A stretch of DNA of 64,000 nt. Source: Chersky-806 sp038252255 (lineage in GTDB: Bacteria; Actinomycetota; Acidimicrobiia; IMCC26256; JAENVU01). Below the pieces are notes generated by a model. That model worked only from the letters and a program-made list of their open reading frames with translations, did not search any database and was not told the DNA's origin. This document shows, in pieces, positions 42,755 to 50,786 of this stretch. The translations under genes were made by a program, and so were the position numbers. The first letter of the stretch is position 1. Each line of letters starts with the position of its first letter. The DNA is taken from contig JBBSAM010000016.1 of NCBI GenBank assembly GCA_038252255.1, forward strand, positions 38,385 to 102,384, given 5' to 3'.

Positions 42755-43929
42755 GCGTCACTCCTCGTGCTCAACGGGCTGAGTTCTTGGATCTCGAGCG
42801 TCGCAGAATCCCCCACGAGACGATCCTGGCGACGAAGGAGCCGTCCCGCCTCGGGCTCCCAACACGCCCACAGTCGATCTCCGGGCCGCAACAACGGAAG
42901 CTCGTCTTCCGGGCCGACGTGCGCCACGAGCCCGCTGCCGTCCGGCGCCCGCAGGTCGAAGCGCACGACCGGGCCCTGGAAGACCAGGTCCACCACCTCA
43001 GCGGGCACCGCGGCGATCCCCGCCGGCGGCTCGTCGAGACGGAGGTGCATGCGCTCGGGGCGGATCATCAGCGTCGCGACCTGTCCCGCACCGAGACCTT
43101 CGACGGCCGGCGCACCGACGACCCGGTCGCCGGCGAGACGCGCGATTGCCATCTCGCCGTCACGACCCTCGATCTCGGCCGGCAACAGGTTCGCCATCCC
43201 GATGAAGCCGGCGACGAACACGGTCTCGGGCTCGTGGTAGATCTGCTCGGGCGAGCCGATCTGCTCGACCCGACCCTCGCTCATCACCGCGATCCGGTCG
43301 CTCATCGTGAGAGCCTCTTCCTGATCGTGGGTCACGAAGATGAACGTGATGCCGACCTCGCGCTGGATCCGCTTGAGCTCGAGCTGCATCGCCTGGCGCA
43401 GCTTGAGATCCAGCGCGCCGAGCGGCTCGTCGAGCAGCAGCGCGCTCGGGTAGTTCACGAGCGCGCGGGCGAGCGCCACCCGCTGCTGCTGCCCACCGGA
43501 CAGCTGGGCCGGCTTGCGGGAGGCGAAGTCCCCGAGCCGTACGATCTCGAGCAGGTCCGCGACCCGCTTCACGATCTCGTTCTTGCCCACCTTCTTCGCC
43601 TTGAGGCCGAAGGCCACGTTCTCCCGCACGGTCATGTGCGGGAAGAGCGCGTACTGCTGGAAGACCGTGTTGACGTTCCGCTTGTACGGGGGAACCTTCG
43701 ATACGTCGCTGCCCTCGAGCCGGATCTGGCCCTCCGAGGGCTGCTCGAACCCGGCGATCATCCGAAGCGTGGTGGTCTTGCCACATCCCGAGGGACCGAG
43801 CATGGAGAAGAACTCGCTCCGGCGGATCTCGAAGTGGGCATCGTCGACCGCTACGAACGCCCCGAAGCGTCTCGTGACGTGGTCGATCGAGATGACGATG
43901 TCATCGCGACCCCCGATCTCGTCGCTCAG
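42751..43929 (-). CDS. potA: Spermidine/putrescine ABC transporter ATP-binding protein, apparent CTG start
   Basis: A 392-residue ABC ATPase. Walker A is GPSGCGKTT (about 45-53), the signature is LSGGQQQRVALARAL, Walker B is LLLDEPLGALD, and the H-loop is FVTHDQEEALTMSD. A C-terminal TOBE domain completes it. The first ATG in frame is at 43803, inside the fold and only a few residues before Walker A, which would remove the first strands. Upstream the frame continues with normal ABC sequence (ISIDHVTRRFGAFVAVDD). It has no ATG, GTG or TTG but does have a CTG at 43927-43929, 7 nt after GGGAGG. I therefore place the start there. Confidence 0.85.
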   Translation of the reverse strand: MSDEIGGRDDIVISIDHVTRRFGAFVAVDDAHFEIRRSEFFSMLGPSGCGKTTTLRMIAGFEQPSEGQIRLEGSDVSKVPPYKRNVNTVFQQYALFPHMTVRENVAFGLKAKKVGKNEIVKRVADLLEIVRLGDFASRKPAQLSGGQQQRVALARALVNYPSALLLDEPLGALDLKLRQAMQLELKRIQREVGITFIFVTHDQEEALTMSDRIAVMSEGRVEQIGSPEQIYHEPETVFVAGFIGMANLLPAEIEGRDGEMAIARLAGDRVVGAPAVEGLGAGQVATLMIRPERMHLRLDEPPAGIAAVPAEVVDLVFQGPVVRFDLRAPDGSGLVAHVGPEDELPLLRPGDRLWACWEPEAGRLLRRQDRLVGDSATLEIQELSPLSTRSDA

Positions 43930-44044
43930 TGCCCCGCCTCCCGTCGATGGAGCCGTGCTCCCGAACCGTGGCTTTCCTGGTGGCGTTCCCCCCGCCGTGG
44001 TTGGAGGCTCGCAGATGCCTCCTCTCGTTGCAAGATCAAGTCAC

Positions 44045-44087
44045 GGATTCCGTAATATTGCAACACGATCGCAACGGAATCCCTTGC
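44045..44087. promoter_or_regulatory. Perfect 9-bp palindrome and shared 14-bp block between potA and aldehyde dehydrogenase
   Basis: The arms GGATTCCGT (44045-44053) and ACGGAATCC (44074-44082) are perfect inverted copies 20 bp apart. The right arm continues as ACGGAATCCCTTGC (44074-44087), which is identical to 50228-50241 before the Lrp gene. TTGCA steps repeat nearby (44028, 44058, 44084), about one every 26-30 bp. The site lies 63 bp before the dehydrogenase ATG and in the divergent potA leader, so it could control both directions. Lrp-type binding is inferred. Confidence 0.6.
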
Positions 44088-44150
44088 ACAATCGCCATCT
44101 CGCAGCGCAACATCGTTGCCAGACCAGCGAGAAGATCGAGGAGCGCTCCC

Positions 44151-45572
44151 ATGCCTGACCAGAATTTCATCGGCGGCAGCTGGCGTGACGCCCGCGGTGG
44201 GGCGACCGACGAGGTCCTGAACCCCGCGACGGGCGAGGTGCTGGCCAAGGTCCCGGCCAGCGGGGCCGAGGACGTCGACGCGGCGGTGGAGGCCGCGGCC
44301 GGCGCCTTCGACGCCTGGAGCGGGATGACGCCCAGGGGCCGAAGTGAGGTCCTGCACAAGGTCGCCGATGCGATAGAGGCCGACCTCGACAACATCAAGC
44401 GGATCGAGATGGAGAACTGCGGCAAGCCCGCCTCCATGATCGAGTTCGAGATGGACCTCACGCTCGACAACTGGCGCTTCTTCGCCGGTGGGGCCCGGTT
44501 CCTCGAGGGCCGGGCCGGCGGCGAGTACCTCGAGGAGCACACGAGCTACGTGCGCCGCGACGCGCTCGGCGTGATCGGGTCGATCGCGCCGTGGAACTAC
44601 CCGATCAACATGGCGACCTGGAAGCTGGGCCCGGCACTCGCGGCCGGCAACACCGTGGTGCTCAAGCCGTCGGAGCTCACGCCGCTCAGCGCGCTACGGC
44701 TCGCCGAGATCACCGCCGACATCCTGCCGACCGGCGTGCTCAACGTCGTCACCGGCCAGGGAGAGACCGCCGGCGACGCGCTGGTACGGCACCCCAAGGT
44801 GGCAATGGTGTCGCTCACCGGCAGCGTCGAGACCGGCAAGCTCATCGCGCGCACCGCCGCGGACACGCTCAAGCGCGTGCACCTCGAGCTGGGCGGCAAG
44901 GCCCCGGTGGTCATCTTCGACGACGCCGACGTCGAGAGCGCGATCGCGGTGCTCACCGACATGGCCTATTACAACTCGGGTCAGGATTGCACCGCGCCGT
45001 GCCGCCTCATCGCCGGGCCCGCGGTGTTCGACGACCTCGTGAGCGGGTTGACGGCATCGGTCGGCAACATCGCCACCGGAGACCCGTTCGACGAGAGCAC
45101 GGCGATGGGCCCGGTGATCTCGGCCGACCAGCTCGACCGCGTGAGCGGCATGGTCGCCCGGGCGGCTGATGCCGGGGCGGAGATCACCGTGGGCGGCCAC
45201 GCGATGGACCGGCCCGGCTTCTTCTACGAGCCCTCGGTGGTTGCCAACCCGGCGCAGGACAGCGAGATCGTGCAGCGCGAGGTCTTCGGCCCGGTGGTCT
45301 CGGTGCAGCGATTCAGCGACGAGGAGCAGGCGCTCGCGTGGGCCAACGACGTCGACTACGGGCTCTCGGCGAGCGTGTGGACGAGCGACGTCGGCCGGGC
45401 GATGCGCATGAGCGCCGCGTTGCACTTCGGGTGCGTCTGGATCAACGACCACATCCCGATCGTCTCCGAGATGCCGCACGGCGGCTTCAAGCAGTCGGGC
45501 TACGGAAAAGACATGTCGATCTACGCGATCGAGGCCTACACCGAGCTCAAGCACGTGATGATCAAGCACTGA
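44151..45572 (+). CDS. Gamma-aminobutyraldehyde-type NAD aldehyde dehydrogenase
   Basis: A 473-residue aldehyde dehydrogenase. The ATG at 44151 is preceded by GAGGAGCGCTCCC. Typical parts are FIGGSWRDARGG, SIAPWNYPINMATWKLGPAL, HLELGGKAPVVIFDDAD with the catalytic Glu, and YYNSGQDCTAPCR with the catalytic Cys. The GQDCTAPCR version is typical of aminobutyraldehyde dehydrogenases (PatD/PuuC-like), which oxidise 4-aminobutanal to GABA. It follows the divergent pot operon and precedes a class III aminotransferase by 48 bp, in keeping with putrescine breakdown. Betaine-aldehyde activity is an alternative. Confidence 0.86.
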   Translation: MPDQNFIGGSWRDARGGATDEVLNPATGEVLAKVPASGAEDVDAAVEAAAGAFDAWSGMTPRGRSEVLHKVADAIEADLDNIKRIEMENCGKPASMIEFEMDLTLDNWRFFAGGARFLEGRAGGEYLEEHTSYVRRDALGVIGSIAPWNYPINMATWKLGPALAAGNTVVLKPSELTPLSALRLAEITADILPTGVLNVVTGQGETAGDALVRHPKVAMVSLTGSVETGKLIARTAADTLKRVHLELGGKAPVVIFDDADVESAIAVLTDMAYYNSGQDCTAPCRLIAGPAVFDDLVSGLTASVGNIATGDPFDESTAMGPVISADQLDRVSGMVARAADAGAEITVGGHAMDRPGFFYEPSVVANPAQDSEIVQREVFGPVVSVQRFSDEEQALAWANDVDYGLSASVWTSDVGRAMRMSAALHFGCVWINDHIPIVSEMPHGGFKQSGYGKDMSIYAIEAYTELKHVMIKH

Positions 45573-45620
45573 CCGTCTACCCCGCACGACCACGCGAACC
45601 CCTACCGAGGTGAGATCGCA

Positions 45621-46976
45621 ATGCCGGACCTGAACACTCGAGCCGCCGAGATCACAGAAGCCGAGAACACCGCGCTCTGGGCCCGCACACCGGGGTCGAA
45701 GGCGCTGTTCACCCGCGCGCTGCGGACGATGCCCCAAGGGGTCCCGTCGTCGTTCCAGGCGTGGGAGCCGTACCCGGTGTACCTCCGGGAAGGGAAGGGC
45801 AGCCGCGTCTGGGACGTCGACGGCAACGAGTACCTCGACTTCCACAACGGCTTCGGCTCGATGGTCGTCGGCCACGCGCACCCGAAGGTGGCGGAAGCGA
45901 TCGAGCGCGCCGCGCGCACCGGCACCCACTTCGCTGCACCCACCGAGGCGACCGTGCTCTACGCCGAGGAGCTCTGCCGGCGGTTCAAGGCGGAGTCGGT
46001 GCGGTTCTGCAATTCGGGGACCGAGGCGACGATGACGGCGATCCGGATCGCGCGCGCGGCAACCGGGCGCGAGCACATCGTGAAGATCGAAGGCTCGTAC
46101 CACGGGCACTACGACGCGGTGATGTTCTCGGTCGTGCCGAACTCCGACATGATGGGAGGGCGCGAGGCGCCGGCAACAACTCCGATGTCGAACGGCATTC
46201 CGGCGGTGATGGCCGAGTACACCCACGTCGTGCCGTTCAACGACCTCGAGGTGCTGTCCGCACTTCTCGACGAGCGCGGCAGCGAGATCGCGTGCCTCAT
46301 CCTCGAGCCGGTGATGATGAACATCGGCATCTGCCAGCCCCAGCCCGGCTACCTCCAGGGGCTCGCCGACCTGCTGCACAAGCACGGCGCGCTCCTCATC
46401 TTCGACGAGGTCAAGAGCGGGGCCACGGTCGCCGAGGGCGGCGCGGTCGAACGCTACGGGGTGGTCCCGGACCTGGCGTGCTGGGCCAAGGCGATCGGTG
46501 GTGGCACCCCGGCCGCGGCCTTCGGCGGCCGGGCGGACGTGATGTCGGCGATCGACCATGGCGCGGCCCAGCAGGGGACGTTCAACGGCAACCCGCTCGT
46601 CGCCGCCGCCGGGCTCGCCACGCTCACCGAGGTGCTCACCCCGGATGCGTACGAGATGCTGGCCAAGCTCGGTACGCGCCTGGCCGAAGGCTGCTCCCGG
46701 GCCATGGCCGAGAACTCGATCCCCGGCCACGCCGTCGACCTGGGCGCGAAGGGCTGCGTGTCCTACCGGCCCGAGCCGCTGCAGAGCTACCGCGACTTCC
46801 TCGAGACGAACCCCGACCTCTATCTCGCCTCGTACCCGTGGGCGATGAACCGGGGAGTCTTCATGACTCCGGGCGACGAGGAGCAGTGGACGATCTCGGT
46901 GCAGCACACCGAGGCGGACATCGACCGCTACGTCGACCAGTTCGCCGACTTCTGCGCAGCAATGGCGCAGGCTTGA
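45621..46976 (+). CDS. Class III PLP aminotransferase (GSA-aminotransferase-like)
   Basis: A 451-residue fold-type I aminotransferase with GSAM-like sequence: GVPSSFQAWEPYPVYLREG, NSGTEATMTAIRIARA, GSYHGHYDAVMFSV, LIFDEVKSGATVAEGG and the PLP lysine in CWAKAIGGGTPAAAF. Unlike hemL of this window it sits in the amine-catabolism block, so it more likely transaminates an omega-amino acid such as GABA or beta-alanine. ATG after CCGAGGTGAG. It follows the aldehyde dehydrogenase in the same direction. Confidence 0.85.
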   Translation: MPDLNTRAAEITEAENTALWARTPGSKALFTRALRTMPQGVPSSFQAWEPYPVYLREGKGSRVWDVDGNEYLDFHNGFGSMVVGHAHPKVAEAIERAARTGTHFAAPTEATVLYAEELCRRFKAESVRFCNSGTEATMTAIRIARAATGREHIVKIEGSYHGHYDAVMFSVVPNSDMMGGREAPATTPMSNGIPAVMAEYTHVVPFNDLEVLSALLDERGSEIACLILEPVMMNIGICQPQPGYLQGLADLLHKHGALLIFDEVKSGATVAEGGAVERYGVVPDLACWAKAIGGGTPAAAFGGRADVMSAIDHGAAQQGTFNGNPLVAAAGLATLTEVLTPDAYEMLAKLGTRLAEGCSRAMAENSIPGHAVDLGAKGCVSYRPEPLQSYRDFLETNPDLYLASYPWAMNRGVFMTPGDEEQWTISVQHTEADIDRYVDQFADFCAAMAQA

Positions 46977-47072
46977 CGGGCACGAAACCGCACGATCGCC
47001 GTCTACCGGCGCGGTGACCGCGAGGCCGACCTCCTCGCCCGAACCCGCCATCCGGGTCGTAGCATCGACCGC

Positions 47073-48380
47073 GTGGGCCAGCATGACGAGTGGGTGGCGC
47101 GTGACGCGGCGGTGGTCTGGCACGGGTTCACCCAGATGTCGAGCTACGCGGACAACGCGCCCGTCCTCGTCGAGCGAGCAGAAGGTCACGAGGTCATCGA
47201 CGTCGACGGGCGCCGCTACCTCGATGCGATCTCGTCGCTCTGGGTCACGACGCTCGGCCACACCGTCCCCGAGCTCGACGATGCGCTGCGGGCGCAGCTC
47301 GCCCGCGGTGCGCACACCACGATGCTCGGGAACGGCAACCAGGTCGTGGTGGAGCTGTCCGAGGCGCTTGCCCGCGTCGTGCCGGTCGACGAACCCCACT
47401 TCCTCTACGCGTCCGACGGTGCCTGCGCGGTCGAGCAGGCGCTGAAGATCGCCTTCCAGTACTGGGTGAACCGCGGGATCTCGGGCCACAACACGTTCCT
47501 GGCCTTCGGCGGCGGGTACCACGGCGACACGATGGGCGCGCTCTCGCTCGGTGACGGCGGCTTCGGCACGGATCTCTTCGACCCGCTCCGCTTCCCGGTC
47601 CTGCGCGCGCCCGCGTTCGCCGACCCGGACTGCTTCGCCGCCGCCCGCCGGATGGTTGCGGATCACGCGGGCGAGCTCGCCGCGGTCATCGTCGAGCCGC
47701 TCGTCCAGGGCGCGGCCGGGATGCAGCTCGCCTCCGCCGACGATCTCGCGTCGCTCGCCGCCGCGTGTCGCGAGCACGAGGTCCTGCTCATCTGTGACGA
47801 GGTCGCGACCGGTTTCGGTCGCACGGGCACGCTCTTCGCCTCCGAGCAGGCGGGCATCCGACCCGATCTGCTCTGCCTGGGCAAGGGGCTGACCGCCGGG
47901 TACCTCCCGATGTCCGCGACGGTCGCTACCGGCGCGGTGTTCGATGCGTTCCTCGGTCCGGATCTCTCGGAGCGGACGCTGTACCACGGGCACTCCTACA
48001 GCGGGAACGCGCTTGCGGCGGCCGTAGCGCTGCGACACCTGGAGCTGATCGACGCGTACGACGTCCTCGCCAACGTTCGCGCCCGGTCGGACGAGCTCCG
48101 CGGCCTGCTCGAGGATCGGATCGTGTCGTTGCCCGAGGTCGCGGACGTCCGGCTGCGCGGGTTGATGGGCGGCATCGAGCTCGCCCCGCCCGCGGACGGG
48201 TTGCGCTGGGGCCGCCGCGTGTGTGCCGCGGCCGTCGAGCGCGGCGTGCTGCTCCGGCCTCTCGGTGACGTCGTCGTCCTCATGCCACCGCTGACCGTCA
48301 CGTCCGAGGAGATCCACCGGATCGTCCACACCCTGGCCGAGGCCATCGACGAGGTCACGATGGCCGGGGAGGCCACGTGA
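47073..48380 (+). CDS. bioA: Adenosylmethionine-8-amino-7-oxononanoate aminotransferase
   Basis: PLP enzyme of biotin synthesis that aminates 7-keto-8-aminopelargonate using SAM as amino donor. The 435-residue product has WHGFTQMSSYADNAP (BioA N-terminus), DAISSLWVTTLGH, FLYASDGACAVEQALKIA, GGYHGDTMGALS, EVATGFGRTGTLFASEQ, and the PLP lysine in LCLGKGLTAGYLPM. GTG start. It opens a bioA-bioF-bioD operon with ATGA/GTGA-type overlaps. The 96-bp gap upstream may hold the operon promoter. Confidence 0.93.
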   Translation: MGQHDEWVARDAAVVWHGFTQMSSYADNAPVLVERAEGHEVIDVDGRRYLDAISSLWVTTLGHTVPELDDALRAQLARGAHTTMLGNGNQVVVELSEALARVVPVDEPHFLYASDGACAVEQALKIAFQYWVNRGISGHNTFLAFGGGYHGDTMGALSLGDGGFGTDLFDPLRFPVLRAPAFADPDCFAAARRMVADHAGELAAVIVEPLVQGAAGMQLASADDLASLAAACREHEVLLICDEVATGFGRTGTLFASEQAGIRPDLLCLGKGLTAGYLPMSATVATGAVFDAFLGPDLSERTLYHGHSYSGNALAAAVALRHLELIDAYDVLANVRARSDELRGLLEDRIVSLPEVADVRLRGLMGGIELAPPADGLRWGRRVCAAAVERGVLLRPLGDVVVLMPPLTVTSEEIHRIVHTLAEAIDEVTMAGEAT

Positions 48381-49543
48381 GCTGGTCCGACTGGTCCGCC
48401 GCGCAAGCACGCGCGATCCGCGACGCCGGTCAGTGGCGCGCTCCGGTGGACTTCGACGCCGCGGGTCCGGAAGGCAAGCTCGCGCCGGACGGGCGCGCCG
48501 TCGTCGCGTTCGCGTCGAACGACTACCTCGGGCTCACCCAACATCAGTCACTGCGCGACGCAGCGCACGCGGCGATCGACCGTTGGGGCACCGGTGCCGG
48601 CGCCGCGCGCCTGATCGTCGGATCCCGCCCGATCCACACCGAGCTCGAGCACGAGCTCGCCGCGTGGAAGCAAGCAGAAGCTGCCGTCCTCTTCCCCACC
48701 GGTTTCGCGGCCAACCTCGGCGTGCTCACGACCTTCGGCGGGCCCGGCACGTTCGTGTGCTCGGACGAGCTGAACCACGCGTCGATCATCGACGGCACCC
48801 GTCTCGCCAAGGGCGAGGTCGCGGTGTACCCGCACTCGGATCTCGGCGAGCTCGACGTGCTGTTGCGCCAACGGGCGCCGGGGAGGCGCGCGATCGTGGT
48901 GACCGACACCGTCTTCTCGATGGACGGCGACGTCGCGGATCTCGACGGGCTCGTCGAGCTCTGCCGCCATCACGATGCGCTCCTGGTCTTGGACGAAGCC
49001 CACGCCGTCCTGGGTCCGGAGCTCCCCTTCTCGGAACCGCCGGAGCGCGCCGAGTCACACTCAGGTCCGGCGTTGGCGCTCCGGAGATCTTCGGTACTAC
49101 GGGTCGGCACGTTGTCGAAGACGCTGGGTTCGCTGGGGGGGTTCGTCGCCGGTCCCGCCCGGCTCACCGACCTCGTGGTGAACCGCGCCCGGTCCTACAT
49201 CTTCACCACTGCCCCGACTCCCGCCGATGCCGCGGCCGCGCTCGCCGGGCTCCGGATCGTCCGGTCGCCCGAGGGCGAGAGCTTGCGGGCCCGTCTCCGG
49301 GCGAACGTCGACGAGCTGCGCCCCGGGCACCCGTCGCCAATCGTGCCGGTGGTCTGCGGCGACGAGGAACGTGCGCTCGCCGCGGCCGCGGCGCTGCTGG
49401 ACCAGGGGATTCTCGTGCCGCCCATCCGGCCGCCCACCGTCCCCGTCGGCACGTCCCGGCTGCGGGTCGCGCTCTCGGCCGCGCACACGATCGATCAGGT
49501 CCGGATGTTGCGCGAGGCACTCGAGGGACTCGGGCTCGCGTGA
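48377..49543 (+). CDS. bioF: 8-amino-7-oxononanoate synthase
   Basis: PLP enzyme that joins pimeloyl-ACP/CoA and alanine. The 388-residue product shows VAFASNDYLGLTQHQSLRDA, TGAGAARLIVGSRPIHTELE, HASIIDGTRLAKGEV, and LVLDEAHAVLG. The Schiff-base lysine is in VGTLSKTLGSLGGFV. It begins with GTG overlapping the bioA stop (GTGA) and overlaps bioD by GTGA at the end. Its use of alanine links it loosely to the alanine dehydrogenase of this region. Confidence 0.93.
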   Translation: MSWSDWSAAQARAIRDAGQWRAPVDFDAAGPEGKLAPDGRAVVAFASNDYLGLTQHQSLRDAAHAAIDRWGTGAGAARLIVGSRPIHTELEHELAAWKQAEAAVLFPTGFAANLGVLTTFGGPGTFVCSDELNHASIIDGTRLAKGEVAVYPHSDLGELDVLLRQRAPGRRAIVVTDTVFSMDGDVADLDGLVELCRHHDALLVLDEAHAVLGPELPFSEPPERAESHSGPALALRRSSVLRVGTLSKTLGSLGGFVAGPARLTDLVVNRARSYIFTTAPTPADAAAALAGLRIVRSPEGESLRARLRANVDELRPGHPSPIVPVVCGDEERALAAAAALLDQGILVPPIRPPTVPVGTSRLRVALSAAHTIDQVRMLREALEGLGLA

Positions 49544-50163
49544 CCACTGTCGTACTGATGGGGACGGCGACCGAAGTCGGCAAGACCTGGTGGGGTCGAG
49601 CCACGATCGACGGTCTGCGGGCGCACGGGGTCGGTGTCGCGGCGCGCAAGCCGGCGCAGTCCTACTCACCCGAGGAGCTCGGTCAGACCGACGCGGAGAT
49701 CCTCGGTCGAGCAAGCCGCGAGCCTGCGGACGTGGTGTGCCCGCGTCACCGGTGGTACCCACTCCCGATGGCGCCGCCGATGGCCGCCGACGCGCTCGGA
49801 CTTCCCTCCTTCACGATTGCCGACCTCGTCGCCGACATCGCGCCGTCGTCGGCGACGATCACGATCGTCGAAGGTGCCGGCGGACCTCGATCACCGATGG
49901 CCAGCAACGGCGACAACGTCACCCTGGCGCGGGCCGTCGGCGCGGATGTCGTCGTCCTCGTCGCGCCGGCGGGGCTCGGCACCATCAATGCGGTGCGGCT
50001 CGGGGTCGAGGCGCTGGCGGGCGTGAGCCCCCGGCTCGTCGTCGCGCTCAACCACTACGACGCCGACGACGACCTCCACCGGCGCAACCACGGGTGGCTC
50101 CTCGGCGAGAACCTCCACCTCGTCCTCTCGCCCGCCGAGCTGGCCGACGCGCTCCGCTCCTGA
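49540..50163 (+). CDS. bioD: Dethiobiotin synthetase
   Basis: ATP-dependent ring closure of diaminopelargonate with CO2. The 207-residue product starts VTTVVLMGTATEVGKTWWG with the P-loop GTATEVGKT. It shows KPAQSY and the VEGAGGPRSPM motif, and ends with VALNHYDADDDLHRRNHGWL. GTG overlaps the bioF stop. bioB, the last step, is not next to it and not in the window, so the organism must encode it elsewhere. Confidence 0.9.
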   Translation: MTTVVLMGTATEVGKTWWGRATIDGLRAHGVGVAARKPAQSYSPEELGQTDAEILGRASREPADVVCPRHRWYPLPMAPPMAADALGLPSFTIADLVADIAPSSATITIVEGAGGPRSPMASNGDNVTLARAVGADVVVLVAPAGLGTINAVRLGVEALAGVSPRLVVALNHYDADDDLHRRNHGWLLGENLHLVLSPAELADALRS

Positions 50164-50197
50164 GTCCGGATCACGTAGTCCTGATGGGTCCATACTC

Positions 50198-50241
50198 CGG
50201 AATCCGCAGTATGATCCCGTCAGAACGACGGAATCCCTTGC
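50198..50241. promoter_or_regulatory. CGGAATCC direct repeats and shared 14-bp block upstream of Lrp gene
   Basis: CGGAATCC occurs at 50198-50205 and again at 50229-50236, 31 bp apart (three helix turns). The second copy lies inside ACGGAATCCCTTGC (50228-50241), identical to 44074-44087 in front of the aldehyde dehydrogenase. It ends 50 bp before the ATG of the Lrp gene. Spacing in steps of about 30 bp fits the wrapping of Lrp-type octamers. It is proposed as an autoregulatory operator. Confidence 0.55.
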
Positions 50242-50291
50242 TCGGCTGGTAGCGCCCGGGTGAGACTCAGCGGGATCCGAAGGAGGAGCGC

Positions 50292-50786
50292 ATGAGCGCG
50301 AACCGGCGCAGCAGCGAGCGCAGCGGCACCGATCGCGCGGTGGTCATCGACGACGTCGACAAGGCGATCATCGAGCAGCTGCAGGAGGACGGCCGCCTCC
50401 CGTACACGAAGCTCGCGACGGCGGTCGGGCTCTCCGAAGCCGCGGTGCGCCAACGCGTGCAGCGGCTCGTCGAGTCCGGCGTCGTGCAGATCGTCGCAGT
50501 CACGGACCCGCTCACGCTCGGCTTCCGGCGTGAAGCGATGATCGGGCTGAAGATCGAGGGTGACCTGCGCGGCGTCGCCGACACGATCGCGTCAATTCCC
50601 GAGGTCTCCTACGTCGTCGTCGTGAGCGGCTCGTTCGACCTGCTGATGGAAGTCGTCTGCGAGGACGACGACCATCTGCTCGCACTGCTCAACGACAAGG
50701 TGCGCTCCATTCCCGGAGTGCGCAGCACCGAGACGTTCACCTATCTCCGTCTGTACAAGCAGACCTACGCATGGGGTACCCGATAG
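50292..50786 (+). CDS. Lrp/AsnC-family transcriptional regulator
   Basis: A 164-residue regulator with an N-terminal AsnC-type helix-turn-helix (DDVDKAIIEQLQEDGRLPYT, then KLATAVGLSEAAVRQRVQRL, about 18-58). The C-terminal ligand-binding RAM domain (about 80-160) shows GVADTIASIPEVSYVVVVSG and LMEVVCEDDDHLLALL. ATG after AAGGAGGAG. It overlaps the aminotransferase gene that follows, so it probably controls it and alanine dehydrogenase in response to an amino acid or amine. Lrp proteins often activate alanine dehydrogenase. Confidence 0.92.
   Translation: MSANRRSSERSGTDRAVVIDDVDKAIIEQLQEDGRLPYTKLATAVGLSEAAVRQRVQRLVESGVVQIVAVTDPLTLGFRREAMIGLKIEGDLRGVADTIASIPEVSYVVVVSGSFDLLMEVVCEDDDHLLALLNDKVRSIPGVRSTETFTYLRLYKQTYAWGTR

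Noticed and set aside
45621..46976. Second hemL (glutamate-1-semialdehyde aminomutase)
   Set aside because: Sequence is GSAM-like, but the true hemL lies in the heme operon at 4711-6003 and this gene belongs to the amine-catabolism block; kept as a class III aminotransferase.
44694..48410. Open frame of 1238 codons on the - strand opposite the aldehyde dehydrogenase, aminotransferase and bioA genes
   Set aside because: The + strand genes have complete catalytic motifs; the antisense product is Arg/Asp/Val-rich without domains.
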